Below, piece by piece: positions 17,068-25,637 of a stretch of DNA of 64,000 nucleotides (position 1 is its first letter; each line of letters begins with the position of its first letter). The translations under genes and the position numbers were made by a program. The notes beneath the pieces are model-generated. The model had not been told where the DNA came from and did not search any database. It saw only the letters and a program-made list of their open reading frames with translations. Source of the stretch: JBFLYC01 sp040756735 (GTDB lineage Bacteria > Bacillota > DSM-16504 > Desulfitibacterales > Desulfitibacteraceae); NCBI GenBank assembly GCA_040756735.1, contig JBFLYC010000005.1:91533-155532 (forward strand), in the 5' to 3' direction.

Positions 17068-18228
17068 ATGGCTAAACCAAGAATTGGCACACTGAAGGTG
17101 GCAGCAGCATATATCGGTACCATAGTAGGAGCCGGTTTTGCTTCCGGGCAGGAGATCCTCCAGTTTTTCGGCTTTTTTGGTGGATATGGTTTATTTGGCT
17201 TGATATTGTCCGGAATTTTCTTCTCTCTTTTTGGCTATATGCTGCTGGATTTAGGGAGGAGGTTGAAAGCAGATTCCCACCTGCCTGTAATAAAGTTTGC
17301 TGGAGGAAAATACATAGGTACCGCAATAGATTATGTAATAACGTTTTTTTTATTTGGCGCACTAACTGTTATGGCAGCTGGAGCGGGTGCTCTTTTCAGC
17401 GAACAATTTGGACTGCCCAGTTTATTAGGCAGCGGTATGCTGATGCTGATTACCCTGGTCACCGTCTTATTGGGGATTACAGGTGTGATTAATGCAATTG
17501 CCTTTGTTACTCCGGTTTTATTAGCTGCTGTATTCTTGGTTGCAGTATTATCCTTTACTTCGGCAGGCTTTGATTTGAGCAATCTGGCTGCTGCAAGGCT
17601 GGGTAACCCTACCGTTCCATTTTGGTCTATAGCCGCTTTTTTGTATGTGTCATATAATCTAGTTGTAGCTGTAGCAGTGTTGGCTCCCTTAGGAAATGAA
17701 GCAGGCAATCAAAGAATCCTCCGGGCTGGCGCTGTTTGGGGTGGTATTGGTCTGGCATTGGGCGCAGGAGCCATTTATCTGTCTGTAATAGTTCACATGC
17801 CCCGGGCAGGAGAGTTTGCAATTCCAATGATCTATGTTGTGTCACAGATTTCACCATTAGTTCAATTATTTTATGCATTGGTTCTTTTTGCTGAGGTTTA
17901 TACTACAGCTGTTGGCAGTCTTTATGGGTTTTCTGCAAGGCTGATATCCCCAAAACACCCTAACAGTTGGAAGTATATAACTGGTACTACCGTAGCAGCC
18001 CTTGCAGCAAGTCTGGTCGGATTTACTAATCTGGTCAGGTATTTATTTCCTGCTGTAGGCATAATGGGTATCCTTATGATTGGGGCTGTGTCATGGGTGT
18101 ATGTTAAAGAATTATTTGTTGGTTTGGCCCTCATCAGGGGTGTTCCGGAAGCGGCTCGTAAAAGGGTAGGGCCAGAACAGGAAGTAGAAAAGGAAGTTCC
18201 CAAAGAAGAGAAAAGTTCTAATGAATAA
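17068..18228 (+). CDS. YkvI-type integral membrane protein (COG3949)
   Basis: The 386-residue protein has about ten membrane helices. Its first one carries the family hallmark AAAYIGTIVGAGFASGQEIL with the following FFGFFGGYG. These proteins resemble the LeuT/APC fold and are annotated as YkvI; the substrate is unknown. The C-terminus is a charged cytoplasmic tail rich in Glu and Lys. The ATG at 17068 has GGAG nine bases upstream, whereas the ATG at 17053 has no site. It is convergent with the aminotransferase gene across a shared terminator. Confidence 0.85.
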   Translation: MAKPRIGTLKVAAAYIGTIVGAGFASGQEILQFFGFFGGYGLFGLILSGIFFSLFGYMLLDLGRRLKADSHLPVIKFAGGKYIGTAIDYVITFFLFGALTVMAAGAGALFSEQFGLPSLLGSGMLMLITLVTVLLGITGVINAIAFVTPVLLAAVFLVAVLSFTSAGFDLSNLAAARLGNPTVPFWSIAAFLYVSYNLVVAVAVLAPLGNEAGNQRILRAGAVWGGIGLALGAGAIYLSVIVHMPRAGEFAIPMIYVVSQISPLVQLFYALVLFAEVYTTAVGSLYGFSARLISPKHPNSWKYITGTTVAALAASLVGFTNLVRYLFPAVGIMGILMIGAVSWVYVKELFVGLALIRGVPEAARKRVGPEQEVEKEVPKEEKSSNE

Positions 18229-18354
18229 TTAAAGAGGACATGCTTCTCCTAAAAGTGTAACTTAGGAGCATATGCCCAAATAAAAATAACTGGGGAATCA
18301 GGGCCGCCAGCTAAGCTGGTGTTTTGCTTAATACAATTGCTTAATACAATTAAG

Positions 18355-18380
18355 AAAGGGTGGAACATGGCCACCCTTTT
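18355..18380. terminator. Bidirectional terminator between convergent genes
   Basis: AAAGGGTGG (18355-18363) pairs with CCACCCTTT (18371-18379). T runs on one strand and A runs on the other suit both the permease and the aminotransferase transcripts. Confidence 0.75.
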
Positions 18381-18389
18381 TAGATGATT

Positions 18390-19577
18390 TTACATCACCG
18401 ATGCTTTCTTTCCGGTCAAATATGAGTCAATTCTATTTAAACATTCATATATATTTTCCATGGAGGTTACATATGACAGGCGAAGATAATTCTGGCCGTA
18501 AATCCCAAAACTGCCGCCATCCAAAGTTGCCACCCCTGCTTTTTCTAAAAGTTCACCTGCCAGGACAGAACTCGGCTTACCTGTGCCGCTGACATTTGGA
18601 AAGGCATAAAAAGCCCCTTTGGGTTTGTGGCATTTTAATCCTGGAATAGAATTCAGCCCGTCTACCAAAACGTCTCTTCTTTTAACATATTCCTGGACCA
18701 TTTTTTTTGTTTCTCCGTGACAGCTTAATAATGCTTCAACCCCTGCCATCTGAACAAAAGGTGGAGTACAGCTGTTTGAGTTAATTACCAGTCTGGTGAT
18801 TTGCTGGGCTAGTTCCTGCGGCATAAGTCCGTAACCCAACCTCCAACCTGTCATGGAAAATGTCTTGGAAAAACCGTCTACTACAACTGTCCTTTCCTTC
18901 ATTCCTGGAAAGGAAGCTATGGAAAGGGGCTCCTCTTCATAATAAATTTTATTATAAACTTCATCAGACATAACCAGAATGTCATGTTCTATGCAGAGAT
19001 TAGCTATTTCCTCCAATTCCCTTCTGCCTAAAATTCCGCCGGTAGGGTTGTGAGGAGAGTTTAGTATCAGCATTTTAGTCTTGGGGCTAATAAGTTTAGC
19101 CAGCTTACCTGTGTCTATAGTAAAGTTACCCTCAATTTCCTCAATGGGAATTGGTACGGGTATTCCACCGCTGAAGCGGATAATAGATTCATATATAGGG
19201 AAACCGGGATTGGGATAGATTATTTCATCACCAGGATTTACGCAGGCCATGAGGGTAAAAAATAATATGGGTTTTGCGCCCGGGACAACTACAACTTCAT
19301 TGGCATTATATTTTACATCTCTAATCCTACTGCTGTAATCAGCAATTATTTCTTGCACGGAAGCAAGCCCCCCTGCGGGGCAGTACTTGGTATGTCCCTG
19401 GTTCATGGCCTTCACTGCGGCCCCAATAACCTTGGGTGGAGTTGCAAAATCAGGTTCGCCTATTTCCATATGTATTACTTTAAAACCCTGGCTTTCGAGC
19501 TTTTTTGCCCTTGCCAGGACTTCAAAGGCTGATTCTGTTCCTAATAAGGACAGCCTATCCGCCAAAAATCTTTTCAT
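18390..19577 (-). CDS. Class I/II PLP-dependent aminotransferase
   Basis: The 395-residue enzyme has the aspartate-aminotransferase fold-type I signature: SPHNPTGG, the SDEVYNKIYY aspartate that contacts the PLP ring nitrogen, and the Schiff-base lysine in DGFSKTFSMTGWRLGYG, then an arginine for the substrate carboxylate near NYLRLSY. Length and motifs fit the AspC/AraT/DapL-like subgroup; the amino donor cannot be fixed from sequence. The ATG follows GGCGGTG. Upstream on the same strand lie a strong promoter (19688-19716) and, before the start codon, an intrinsic terminator-like hairpin, so expression is probably attenuated. Confidence 0.9.
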   Translation of the reverse strand: MKRFLADRLSLLGTESAFEVLARAKKLESQGFKVIHMEIGEPDFATPPKVIGAAVKAMNQGHTKYCPAGGLASVQEIIADYSSRIRDVKYNANEVVVVPGAKPILFFTLMACVNPGDEIIYPNPGFPIYESIIRFSGGIPVPIPIEEIEGNFTIDTGKLAKLISPKTKMLILNSPHNPTGGILGRRELEEIANLCIEHDILVMSDEVYNKIYYEEEPLSIASFPGMKERTVVVDGFSKTFSMTGWRLGYGLMPQELAQQITRLVINSNSCTPPFVQMAGVEALLSCHGETKKMVQEYVKRRDVLVDGLNSIPGLKCHKPKGAFYAFPNVSGTGKPSSVLAGELLEKAGVATLDGGSFGIYGQNYLRLSYVTSMENIYECLNRIDSYLTGKKASVM

Positions 19578-19617
19578 CTTTTTACACCGCCTTAAGCATG
19601 CCGTTTATTGGCTATAA

Positions 19618-19678
19618 TAAAAAAAACCTGGTAGCGCATATAAGGACTAATGTCTATTCATGGAGGACACCAGGCTTA
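19618..19678 (-). promoter_or_regulatory. Terminator-like hairpin in the aminotransferase leader (candidate attenuator)
   Basis: On the minus strand, AAGCCTGGT (19677-19669) pairs with ACCAGGTTT (19632-19624), followed by a run of eight T. It lies between the promoter and the aminotransferase ATG and starts only a few bases after the predicted transcript start. The 36-nt loop shows no riboswitch class I recognise. Confidence 0.6.
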
Positions 19679-19687
19679 ATTATAGTT

Positions 19688-19716
19688 ATTTTAGTGACAG
19701 AGGGGGGGTTTGTCAA
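19688..19716 (-). promoter_or_regulatory. Sigma-A type promoter for the aminotransferase gene
   Basis: On the minus strand TTGACA (19716-19711) and TAAAAT (19693-19688) are separated by exactly 17 bases. A start site near 19681 follows, just before the leader hairpin. Confidence 0.7.
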
Positions 19717-19895
19717 GAGATATTGACCAAATAAATTTTTAAATATTTTTAGGGTATATTTTTATGGCTGTAGTTCTTGGCAAATGGTTTGCCAAGGGTG
19801 TGGTAAAATACTCCGATTCAGTTTAGAATTAGTTTAAATAGAAGGGAAACTTATTTAAAGGTAAAAGAAAATTAAAGAAAGAAAAGGTGAGTGTT

Positions 19896-21182
19896 ATGAA
19901 GTTAATGGACCAGGCCAGGCAGCTGCTTCATGAATTTAAAGGGGAATCATATGTTTTTGGTAATGGAGTATTAAAAGAATCCGGCAAACTAGTCTCTAAA
20001 TTGGGCCAAAGACCAATGATGGTGGCAAATGATAGTAAATGGTATGAGCCTACAATTAATGTAGTCACAAAATCCATAGAGGACCAGGGTTTAAGCCTTT
20101 TAGGAAATAGAGTAGTCCCTGGATCTAGGCCAAACAGTCCCAGGGAGGATGTGCGGAGGATACAACAATCCATTGAGGAATTTAAACCGGACTGCCTGGT
20201 TGCTCTTGGCGGGGGCTCTACCATCGACGCAGTAAAGGGGGCAAATGTGCTGTACAGTTTAGCTGGGTACAGCAGCGATTTTGAAACATACTTTGGTGTG
20301 GGAGAAGTAACCAAGGTCATAAGCGAAACCGGCACAAAACTTTTACCCATGCTGGCTATCCAAACTGCAGCCAGTTCGGGTGCCCATCTGACCAAATATT
20401 CAAATATTACCGATTTGGCTACCGGCCAAAAGAAACTCATTGTTGATGAGGCTATTGTACCGGAAAGGGCGCTATTTGATTATGATGTCACAAAGTCCAT
20501 GCATCCTTCTTTAACTGTAGATGGAGCCTTTGATGGGTTAGCTCATTGTCTTGAAGTATTTTATGGAGCAGGGGATAAGAACTTTGCAAAGCTTAAAGAC
20601 ATAGCCATTGCAGGCATTGATCTGATTGTGCAAAACGTGGAAAAAGTCTATAACAATCCAGAGGATGAGGCAGGCAGGGAGGCCTTGGGGTTAGGCACTG
20701 ACCTTGGGGGATATGCAATTATGCTTGGCGGAACCAATGGAGCCCATTTAACCAGTTTTTCATTAGTGGACATTGCCAGCCACGGAAGGGCATGTGCAAT
20801 CATGAACCCCTATTATACAGTATTTTTCGCTCCTGCCATAGAACGCCAGCTGCACCTCTTGGCAGATATCTTTATTGATGCTGGCCTAATGGCAAATGGA
20901 GCCAGGGCTTTTTCGGGAAGAGATTTAGGAATAGCCGTTGCAGAGGCAATGAGGGAGCTTGCCCGTAGGGTCGGTTTTCCTGTAACCCTTTCGGAGCTGC
21001 AAGGATTTAGTGACCTCCATATCCAAAGGGCTTTGAATGCAGCCAAGAATCCCCAGCTGGAAATGAAGCTGAAAAATATGCCTGTTCCTCTCACAGCATC
21101 CATGGTTGATGAGTACATGGGACCGGTTTTGGATGCTGCAAAAACAGGTGATTTTGCTGTGATTAAAAACCTTAATTTTTAA
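19896..21182 (+). CDS. Iron-containing alcohol dehydrogenase family protein
   Basis: The 428-residue protein has the group III ADH nucleotide motif LGGGSTIDAVKG. Metal-site candidates are the D in VDGAFDGLAHCLE and its H, plus the later histidines in GTNGAHLTSFSLVDIASHG. It reduces or oxidises some alcohol/aldehyde pair with NAD(P)H; the substrate is not readable. Sulfoacetaldehyde reductase of taurine-respiring bacteria belongs to this superfamily, but nothing specific supports that here. ATG 19896 is preferred to GTG 19887 on spacing from AAAGG. It is divergent from the aminotransferase gene. Confidence 0.88.
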   Translation: MKLMDQARQLLHEFKGESYVFGNGVLKESGKLVSKLGQRPMMVANDSKWYEPTINVVTKSIEDQGLSLLGNRVVPGSRPNSPREDVRRIQQSIEEFKPDCLVALGGGSTIDAVKGANVLYSLAGYSSDFETYFGVGEVTKVISETGTKLLPMLAIQTAASSGAHLTKYSNITDLATGQKKLIVDEAIVPERALFDYDVTKSMHPSLTVDGAFDGLAHCLEVFYGAGDKNFAKLKDIAIAGIDLIVQNVEKVYNNPEDEAGREALGLGTDLGGYAIMLGGTNGAHLTSFSLVDIASHGRACAIMNPYYTVFFAPAIERQLHLLADIFIDAGLMANGARAFSGRDLGIAVAEAMRELARRVGFPVTLSELQGFSDLHIQRALNAAKNPQLEMKLKNMPVPLTASMVDEYMGPVLDAAKTGDFAVIKNLNF

Positions 21183-21197
21183 GATGAAAAAGCGGTA

Positions 21198-22592
21198 TCA
21201 GTTTAACATCTTCTCTAATTCACTGTATGGTATTTTAAATTTTTCAGAGAGTCCTGTAAGGATAATTTGTGTATCTATGATTTTATGGCGATATTCTTGC
21301 TGAATATTTTTTAAGAAATCAATTAAGGCCTTTTCGCCAATTTTGTCCTCAATTTTCAGCCAAAAATTGGCTCCTTTTAAATAGACCATCTGCCTATAAA
21401 CTGTTTCAGAAGGGAAATCTTTTATATGTTTAACCATGGATTGTCCTGAATACTTTTGGTCAGCCAGGGCAAAGTAAGCTTTATATAGTAATGCTGCAGG
21501 TAAATGCCTGGATTTGCAGTACTTGTAAGCTGAGTAATTGGCCAGACTTTCATCTATCCAGCTTTCCGTGATCTGGTCGTTACCGACTAATGTATGCCAC
21601 CATTGATGGGATATCTCATGGGCAAGTGTGAATACATTGATATTTTCATCCTGATTCAAAAATATTATCCCGGAAAATTCCATCCCTTTAAAGTTGTTCA
21701 GGGGCACATCTATAATGGTCATGCTTGGGTAGGGATAGTATCCATATCTATTTTGATAAAATATAAAGGTATCCACAGCAATTTCCAGCAATTCAGGTCG
21801 TGGTGTCTTATAGTAATAAGAAATTTCCAGCCTGTTGCTGAGCTTGAAGGATGTTTTTTTGAAGGGCCCCAGGACAAGGGTTAAATCCCTCACAGGCGGA
21901 GTGGTTAAACTGTAATATTGACCATTATAGGTACTTGGAAATGGAGTAACTAAATATTCATCAGTATAAAACTCTAAATTAAATTGGGCGGACTCGAAAT
22001 AATATGGATCGGCATAGTCTACCCATTGAAAGTCTATCCACCTTCCATCTTTCCTGGGGGCCAGCACAGGATACCATAATGCTAGCAGTGTTATGTCATC
22101 ATATTTTCCAAAGCGGGTAAAGTTATTTTTATAATGTGTCTCAAATTCAACGTAAATTGAGGCAGAATCCCCTTCAGTTAAACTGTCAGGCAGCTGCAAC
22201 ACTATTTTTTCCAGGCTTTGCTCAAGGGGAACCGGGTTATGGTTAAATAGTATTGATTTTACCTTGATATTTTCTTTGCCCTGCAAATTGGCAGGCAGGT
22301 TTAACTGGAGTTTATTTAAATCTTCTCCCCAGCTATTTGTGAAGATTATTTCTAAAGCTCCCTCCAAGTAAGTACCCTTGTCTTGGACCTGCAGTGTATA
22401 CACCGGGTATTCCTTAAAGGGATATTCCTTAGATGGGATTTCCGGGTGGTTTTCTGGAGTTGTCATTTCTTCTTGTGCTAAGGTGTCAGATTTAGTGAAC
22501 AGACTTAAAAAAGCCGGGGACAGGGGAAGAACAAAGGAACAAGTTATACTTATGAGCATTAGCAAAAAACAAGTGATGGCGATTTTTTTCAT
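21198..22592 (-). CDS. Secreted M1-family (gluzincin) metallopeptidase
   Basis: The 464-residue protein starts with a signal peptide or membrane anchor (KKIAITCFLLMLISITCSFV). A beta-rich N-terminal domain follows, then the zinc site HEISHQWWH...ESWIDESLANY, which is the HExxH-x18-E arrangement of M1 aminopeptidases. The GxMEN exopeptidase motif of classic M1 members appears altered (KGMEFSG), so the exact specificity is unclear. The ATG at 22592 follows GGGGGC and gives a clean signal sequence; an upstream ATG at 22637 would bury it. It is convergent with the alcohol dehydrogenase gene, 15 bases apart. Confidence 0.85.
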   Translation of the reverse strand: MKKIAITCFLLMLISITCSFVLPLSPAFLSLFTKSDTLAQEEMTTPENHPEIPSKEYPFKEYPVYTLQVQDKGTYLEGALEIIFTNSWGEDLNKLQLNLPANLQGKENIKVKSILFNHNPVPLEQSLEKIVLQLPDSLTEGDSASIYVEFETHYKNNFTRFGKYDDITLLALWYPVLAPRKDGRWIDFQWVDYADPYYFESAQFNLEFYTDEYLVTPFPSTYNGQYYSLTTPPVRDLTLVLGPFKKTSFKLSNRLEISYYYKTPRPELLEIAVDTFIFYQNRYGYYPYPSMTIIDVPLNNFKGMEFSGIIFLNQDENINVFTLAHEISHQWWHTLVGNDQITESWIDESLANYSAYKYCKSRHLPAALLYKAYFALADQKYSGQSMVKHIKDFPSETVYRQMVYLKGANFWLKIEDKIGEKALIDFLKNIQQEYRHKIIDTQIILTGLSEKFKIPYSELEKMLN

Positions 22593-22678
22593 GGCTGCCC
22601 CCTGATAGTCTGAATTATGTACTAAGAAATGCGCCAAAATAAACTTATAGACGAAATACAGAAGTCAGAATACATCGC

Positions 22679-22790
22679 TACGCCACGGGGACGGTTCCAT
22701 CGTCTTTCCTTCGGACCTTCGCTGCGCTACGGTGACGCTCGAACCGTCCCCATGGCTCCGCTAATTGCTAAATTTCGTTGTAGTAATAGT
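22679..22790 (+). repeat. MITE-like palindromic repeat, copy A
   Basis: About 112 bp, nearly identical to copy B at 24622-24733. Arms GGGGACGGTTC and GAACCGTCCCC enclose a conserved centre (CCTTCGGACCTTCGCTGCGC), followed by ATGGCTCCGCTAATTGCTAA and TTTCGTTGTAGTA. No coding capacity. Confidence 0.85.
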
Positions 22791-22938
22791 CAGTTAAAAT
22801 TAAAACAGTAAAAAAGTAGCATAAGTCTATACCTTGGCAAGCACTAAATAATTCTGGTATTTTTGACCCATTTCTTCTATAATAGAACATAACAATAAAA
22901 ATAAAAATAAATAAAAATAAATTCAGGAGTATGATTTA

Positions 22939-23577
22939 ATGACGAAAATGTCCTTTGATAAGGAGTTTTTTTATCCCACACTGATTTTTTTTATCATAAC
23001 TGTTTTAGTTTACCTATGGCAACCTATTGCAGCTATTTTTTTTGCAATACTAACAGCAGGGGCGGCGCTATTTTTTAGGGATCCGCATAGAGATATTCCA
23101 GAAGACCAGGACATTATTGTTTCTCCTGCTGATGGCACCATCTTGGGAGTTACTGAGGTTGAGGAAAAAGACTACTTTAAGACTAGGGTAAAAAAGGTTT
23201 CAATATTTTTATCGGTATTAGATGTGCATATTAATAGGTCTCCTATTAAAGGTACGGTTGCAAAAGTAAGATATGTGCCCGGCAAGTTTTTAGCCGCATA
23301 CAAACAAGAGGCTGCAGTTTGCAATGAGCAAAATATGGTATTCATAGAAGGGGAGAAATTCCCTGTACTTGTGGTTCAAATTGCAGGTTTTATTGCCAGG
23401 AGGATTGTTTGTAGAGTTCAAGAGGGGGTCGAGTTAGAAAGAGGCCAGAGGTTCGGTCTTATAAGGTTTGGGTCTTGTACTGAATTGTATGTACCCATTG
23501 GTACTGAGATCGAAGTCAAAAAGGGAGATAAAGTACGTGGAGGAGAAACTATTATTGGGAGGTGGAAGGGTGAATAA
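22939..23577 (+). CDS. psd: Phosphatidylserine decarboxylase proenzyme
   Basis: The 212-residue protein is the short, archaetidylserine-decarboxylase-like Psd type. It has N-terminal hydrophobic helices, then VSPADGTILGV, DVHINRSPIKG and the C-terminal self-cleavage site in IRFGSCTELYVP, where the Gly-Ser bond is cut and the serine becomes the pyruvoyl cofactor. It makes phosphatidylethanolamine from phosphatidylserine at the membrane. Its stop overlaps the start of pssA, the preceding step in the pathway, so the two form an operon. Upstream is an A-rich, low-complexity stretch (22890-22920). Confidence 0.95.
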   Translation: MTKMSFDKEFFYPTLIFFIITVLVYLWQPIAAIFFAILTAGAALFFRDPHRDIPEDQDIIVSPADGTILGVTEVEEKDYFKTRVKKVSIFLSVLDVHINRSPIKGTVAKVRYVPGKFLAAYKQEAAVCNEQNMVFIEGEKFPVLVVQIAGFIARRIVCRVQEGVELERGQRFGLIRFGSCTELYVPIGTEIEVKKGDKVRGGETIIGRWKGE

Positions 23578-24262
23578 TAAAGCTTGGTTGCCTAATACGG
23601 TTACACTGACTAATCTAGTCTTGGGGTTTTATGCAATTATATTAATCATGAGAGAGCAATTTGTTGTGGCAGCCTTTTTGGTCTTTATTGGTATGGTTTT
23701 AGATGGCATTGATGGTCGTTTAGCAAGGAAAATAGCTGGTCACAATCCTCTTGGAAAGGATTTAGATTCACTGGCAGACTTGATTTCCTTTGGGGTTACA
23801 CCAGCTCTTTTAATATACCAGGTACACCTGATAGATTTTGGTATTCTAGGGATTGTTGCTGCAGTGATTTTCCCTGTGTGCGGAGCAGTACGGTTAGCCC
23901 GCTTTAATGCTATGGACAGCGAGCAGTCTCCAGATTATTTCTGTGGACTGCCTATTACTGCCGGCGGAGGCGTGTTGATTTCTTTTATCCTGGCGGGAGC
24001 TGCTTTTCCCAGCGGCCTGTTTATACCTATAATGCTGCTGGTTGCTTATTTAATGATTAGCACTGTAAAATATCCTAACTTTAAAAGGGCTACTCCCTTT
24101 CAGTCGAAATTCATCATTGTTTTCATTGCGGTATGCTTGCTCATATCTTTGACCAGGCCAAATACCATGTTGATGAATATGCTTATAGGATATGTCAGCC
24201 TGGGAATATTATTGCGTTTTGTGCCCATACCAAAGCTTACGCGCCTATTTTATACCAGTTGA
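23570..24262 (+). CDS. pssA: CDP-diacylglycerol--serine O-phosphatidyltransferase
   Basis: The 230-residue membrane enzyme has the CDP-alcohol phosphotransferase signature in DGIDGRLARKIAGHNPLGKD followed by LDSLAD, giving D-x2-DG-x2-AR-x8-G-x3-D-x3-D. Several hydrophobic helices follow. It forms phosphatidylserine from CDP-diacylglycerol and serine, the substrate for Psd encoded just upstream. I chose the GTG at 23570 because GGGAGGTGGAAGG precedes it and the protein then starts directly at NNKAWLPNTVTLTN, as in homologues; it overlaps psd by eight bases. A terminator follows at 24311. Confidence 0.95.
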   Translation: MNNKAWLPNTVTLTNLVLGFYAIILIMREQFVVAAFLVFIGMVLDGIDGRLARKIAGHNPLGKDLDSLADLISFGVTPALLIYQVHLIDFGILGIVAAVIFPVCGAVRLARFNAMDSEQSPDYFCGLPITAGGGVLISFILAGAAFPSGLFIPIMLLVAYLMISTVKYPNFKRATPFQSKFIIVFIAVCLLISLTRPNTMLMNMLIGYVSLGILLRFVPIPKLTRLFYTS

Positions 24263-24310
24263 CACGGATCAGGTTCAGGAAACTGCAGAAATCAGCCTAA
24301 AGGCCTAGAG

Positions 24311-24350
24311 GTCCTTCTGTTGCATTATGAACAGGAGGATTTTTATTTTG
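24311..24350 (+). terminator. Terminator after pssA
   Basis: TCCTTCTGTT (24312-24321) pairs with AACAGGAGGA with one wobble; ATTTTTATTTT follows. Confidence 0.75.
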
Positions 24351-24460
24351 CAGATTTTATTCCAGATTTTATTCGTTATGGGTACTTGGGTTATGCTTGG
24401 AAATTTGATACTATAAGAGTCAGAGGTTAGGAGGCTAATTCTAAATACCTCAATAATATT

Positions 24461-24532
24461 GGGGGGTGGATCGGAAGGATCGGACAGACTCTAAATCTGT
24501 AGAGCCGGGTGGAACTCCCGGACTCCCCGCCA
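24461..24532 (+). tRNA. pylT: tRNA-Pyl (anticodon CTA)
   Basis: The 72-nt RNA folds as bacterial tRNA-Pyl. The acceptor GGGGGGT pairs with ACTCCCC and is followed by G and an encoded CCA. A single base separates it from a short D arm (GATC/GATC around GGAAG, a five-base loop). The anticodon arm ACAGA-CTCTAAA-TCTGT carries CTA at 24491-24493 after T33. The variable region is three bases, and the T arm CCGGG/CCCGG has loop TGGAACT, lacking the usual TTC of the T-loop. These oddities match the Desulfitobacterium tRNA-Pyl. It reads UAG as pyrrolysine. It precedes the pyl genes but has its own terminator, so it is probably a separate transcript. Confidence 0.96.
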
Positions 24533-24546
24533 AACTGTCAGCAACC

Positions 24547-24575
24547 GGGTGACTAGAAAAGTCGCCCTTCTTTGC
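24547..24575 (+). terminator. Terminator after pylT
   Basis: GGGTGACT (24548-24555) pairs with AGTCGCCC (one wobble), followed by TTCTTT. It separates pylT from the pyl protein operon. Confidence 0.65.
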
Positions 24576-24577
24576 AT

Positions 24578-24733
24578 ATTACTACAGCGAAAGGTTACTT
24601 ATTTCTTAATACGCCATGGGAATACGCCATGGGGACGGTTCCATCGTCTTCCCTTCGGACCTTCGCTGCGCTATGATGACGCTCGAACCGTCCCCATGGC
24701 TCCGCTAATTGCTAAATTTCGCTGTAGTATTAT
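24578..24733 (+). repeat. MITE-like palindromic repeat, copy B, with terminal inverted repeats
   Basis: This copy sits between pylT and pylSc. Its ends ATTACTACAGCGAAA (24578-24592) and TTTCGCTGTAGTATTAT (24717-24733) are inverted repeats. Inside, GCCATGGGGACGGTTC and GAACCGTCCCCATGGC form a perfect 16-bp palindrome arm pair. The right 110 bp match copy A with about seven differences. It codes for nothing evident and looks like a non-autonomous mobile element. Confidence 0.85.
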
Positions 24734-24771
24734 GACCTAAAAGAAAGAATTAGTAAGAAGAACTGTAGAGG

Positions 24772-25617
24772 ATGATGGACGTGGATGTTGCCTGGACTGT
24801 TTCCCAAAAGCAAAGGTTAAAGGAATTAAATGCATCTCTAGAAGAGCAGGATATGCTCTTTGAAAATGCAGCAGAGCGTGACCAGTGCTTTCAAAAGATT
24901 GAGCGGGCGCTGATAGATAAAGGCAAGGAACGGTTGGAGGATTTAAGGGTTGTCAAGAAGCGGCCATCCTTGTCTATTCTGGAAAATAAGTTGGCCCAGG
25001 CATTGACAGGGGCTGGATTTGTCCAGGTGGTAACTCCTATTATTTTAGCCAGGGGACTGCTTGCAAAAATGACTATCACAGATGGTCATCCCCTGCATAA
25101 ACAGGTTTTTTGGCTGGATGAGAAAAGGTGCCTGCGGCCCATGCTGGCTCCTAATCTATATTTTCTTCTAAAGGACCTGGTGCGATTATGGGAAAAGCCT
25201 ATCCGCATATTTGAGGTGGGTCCTTGTTTTCGAAAGGAATCCCATGGCGCTCTGCATATGAATGAGTTTACCATGCTTAACCTTGTTGAGTTGGGATTGC
25301 CCCAGGAGCAGAGATTTGAAAGACTTAGGGAACTAGCTGAGCTGGTAATGGATGCTGCAGGCATTAAAGAATATAGTCTGCAGTCAGAGCAATCTGAAGT
25401 TTATGGTGACACCATAGATGTGGTGGCCGGGGGAATTGAACTGGGGTCAGGAGCTATGGGACCGCACTTGCTGGATAGCGCGTGGGATATTTATGATGCA
25501 TGGGTAGGCATTGGTTTCGGTTTGGAGCGCTTGCTTGCAGTAAACGAAGGCAGTCAGAGTGTGCAGAGGATGGGACGGAGCTTGACTTACTTGGATAGTG
25601 TACGTTTAAATATTTGA
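24772..25617 (+). CDS. pylSc: Pyrrolysyl-tRNA synthetase catalytic subunit (PylSc)
   Basis: The 281-residue class II synthetase carries only the catalytic domain, as in the split PylS of Bacillota. It opens with KQRLKELNASLEEQ; motif 2 is in FEVGPCFRKESHGALHMNEF; LRPMLAPNLYFLL lines the pyrrolysine pocket; and motif 3 is GIGFGLERLL. It charges tRNA-Pyl with pyrrolysine. The tRNA-binding N-domain is a separate gene (pylSn) at the other end of the operon. Start choice between ATG 24772 and 24775 is open, since no strong ribosome site precedes either. It overlaps the region upstream of pylB closely. Confidence 0.96.
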   Translation: MMDVDVAWTVSQKQRLKELNASLEEQDMLFENAAERDQCFQKIERALIDKGKERLEDLRVVKKRPSLSILENKLAQALTGAGFVQVVTPIILARGLLAKMTITDGHPLHKQVFWLDEKRCLRPMLAPNLYFLLKDLVRLWEKPIRIFEVGPCFRKESHGALHMNEFTMLNLVELGLPQEQRFERLRELAELVMDAAGIKEYSLQSEQSEVYGDTIDVVAGGIELGSGAMGPHLLDSAWDIYDAWVGIGFGLERLLAVNEGSQSVQRMGRSLTYLDSVRLNI

Positions 25618-25637
25618 TTATAGAAGAAGGTGTTCAG

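Noticed and set aside
19896..21182. Iron alcohol dehydrogenase as sulfoacetaldehyde reductase of taurine metabolism
   Set aside because: Only superfamily motifs are visible, it is 12 kb from the taurine genes, and Xsc already consumes sulfoacetaldehyde here.
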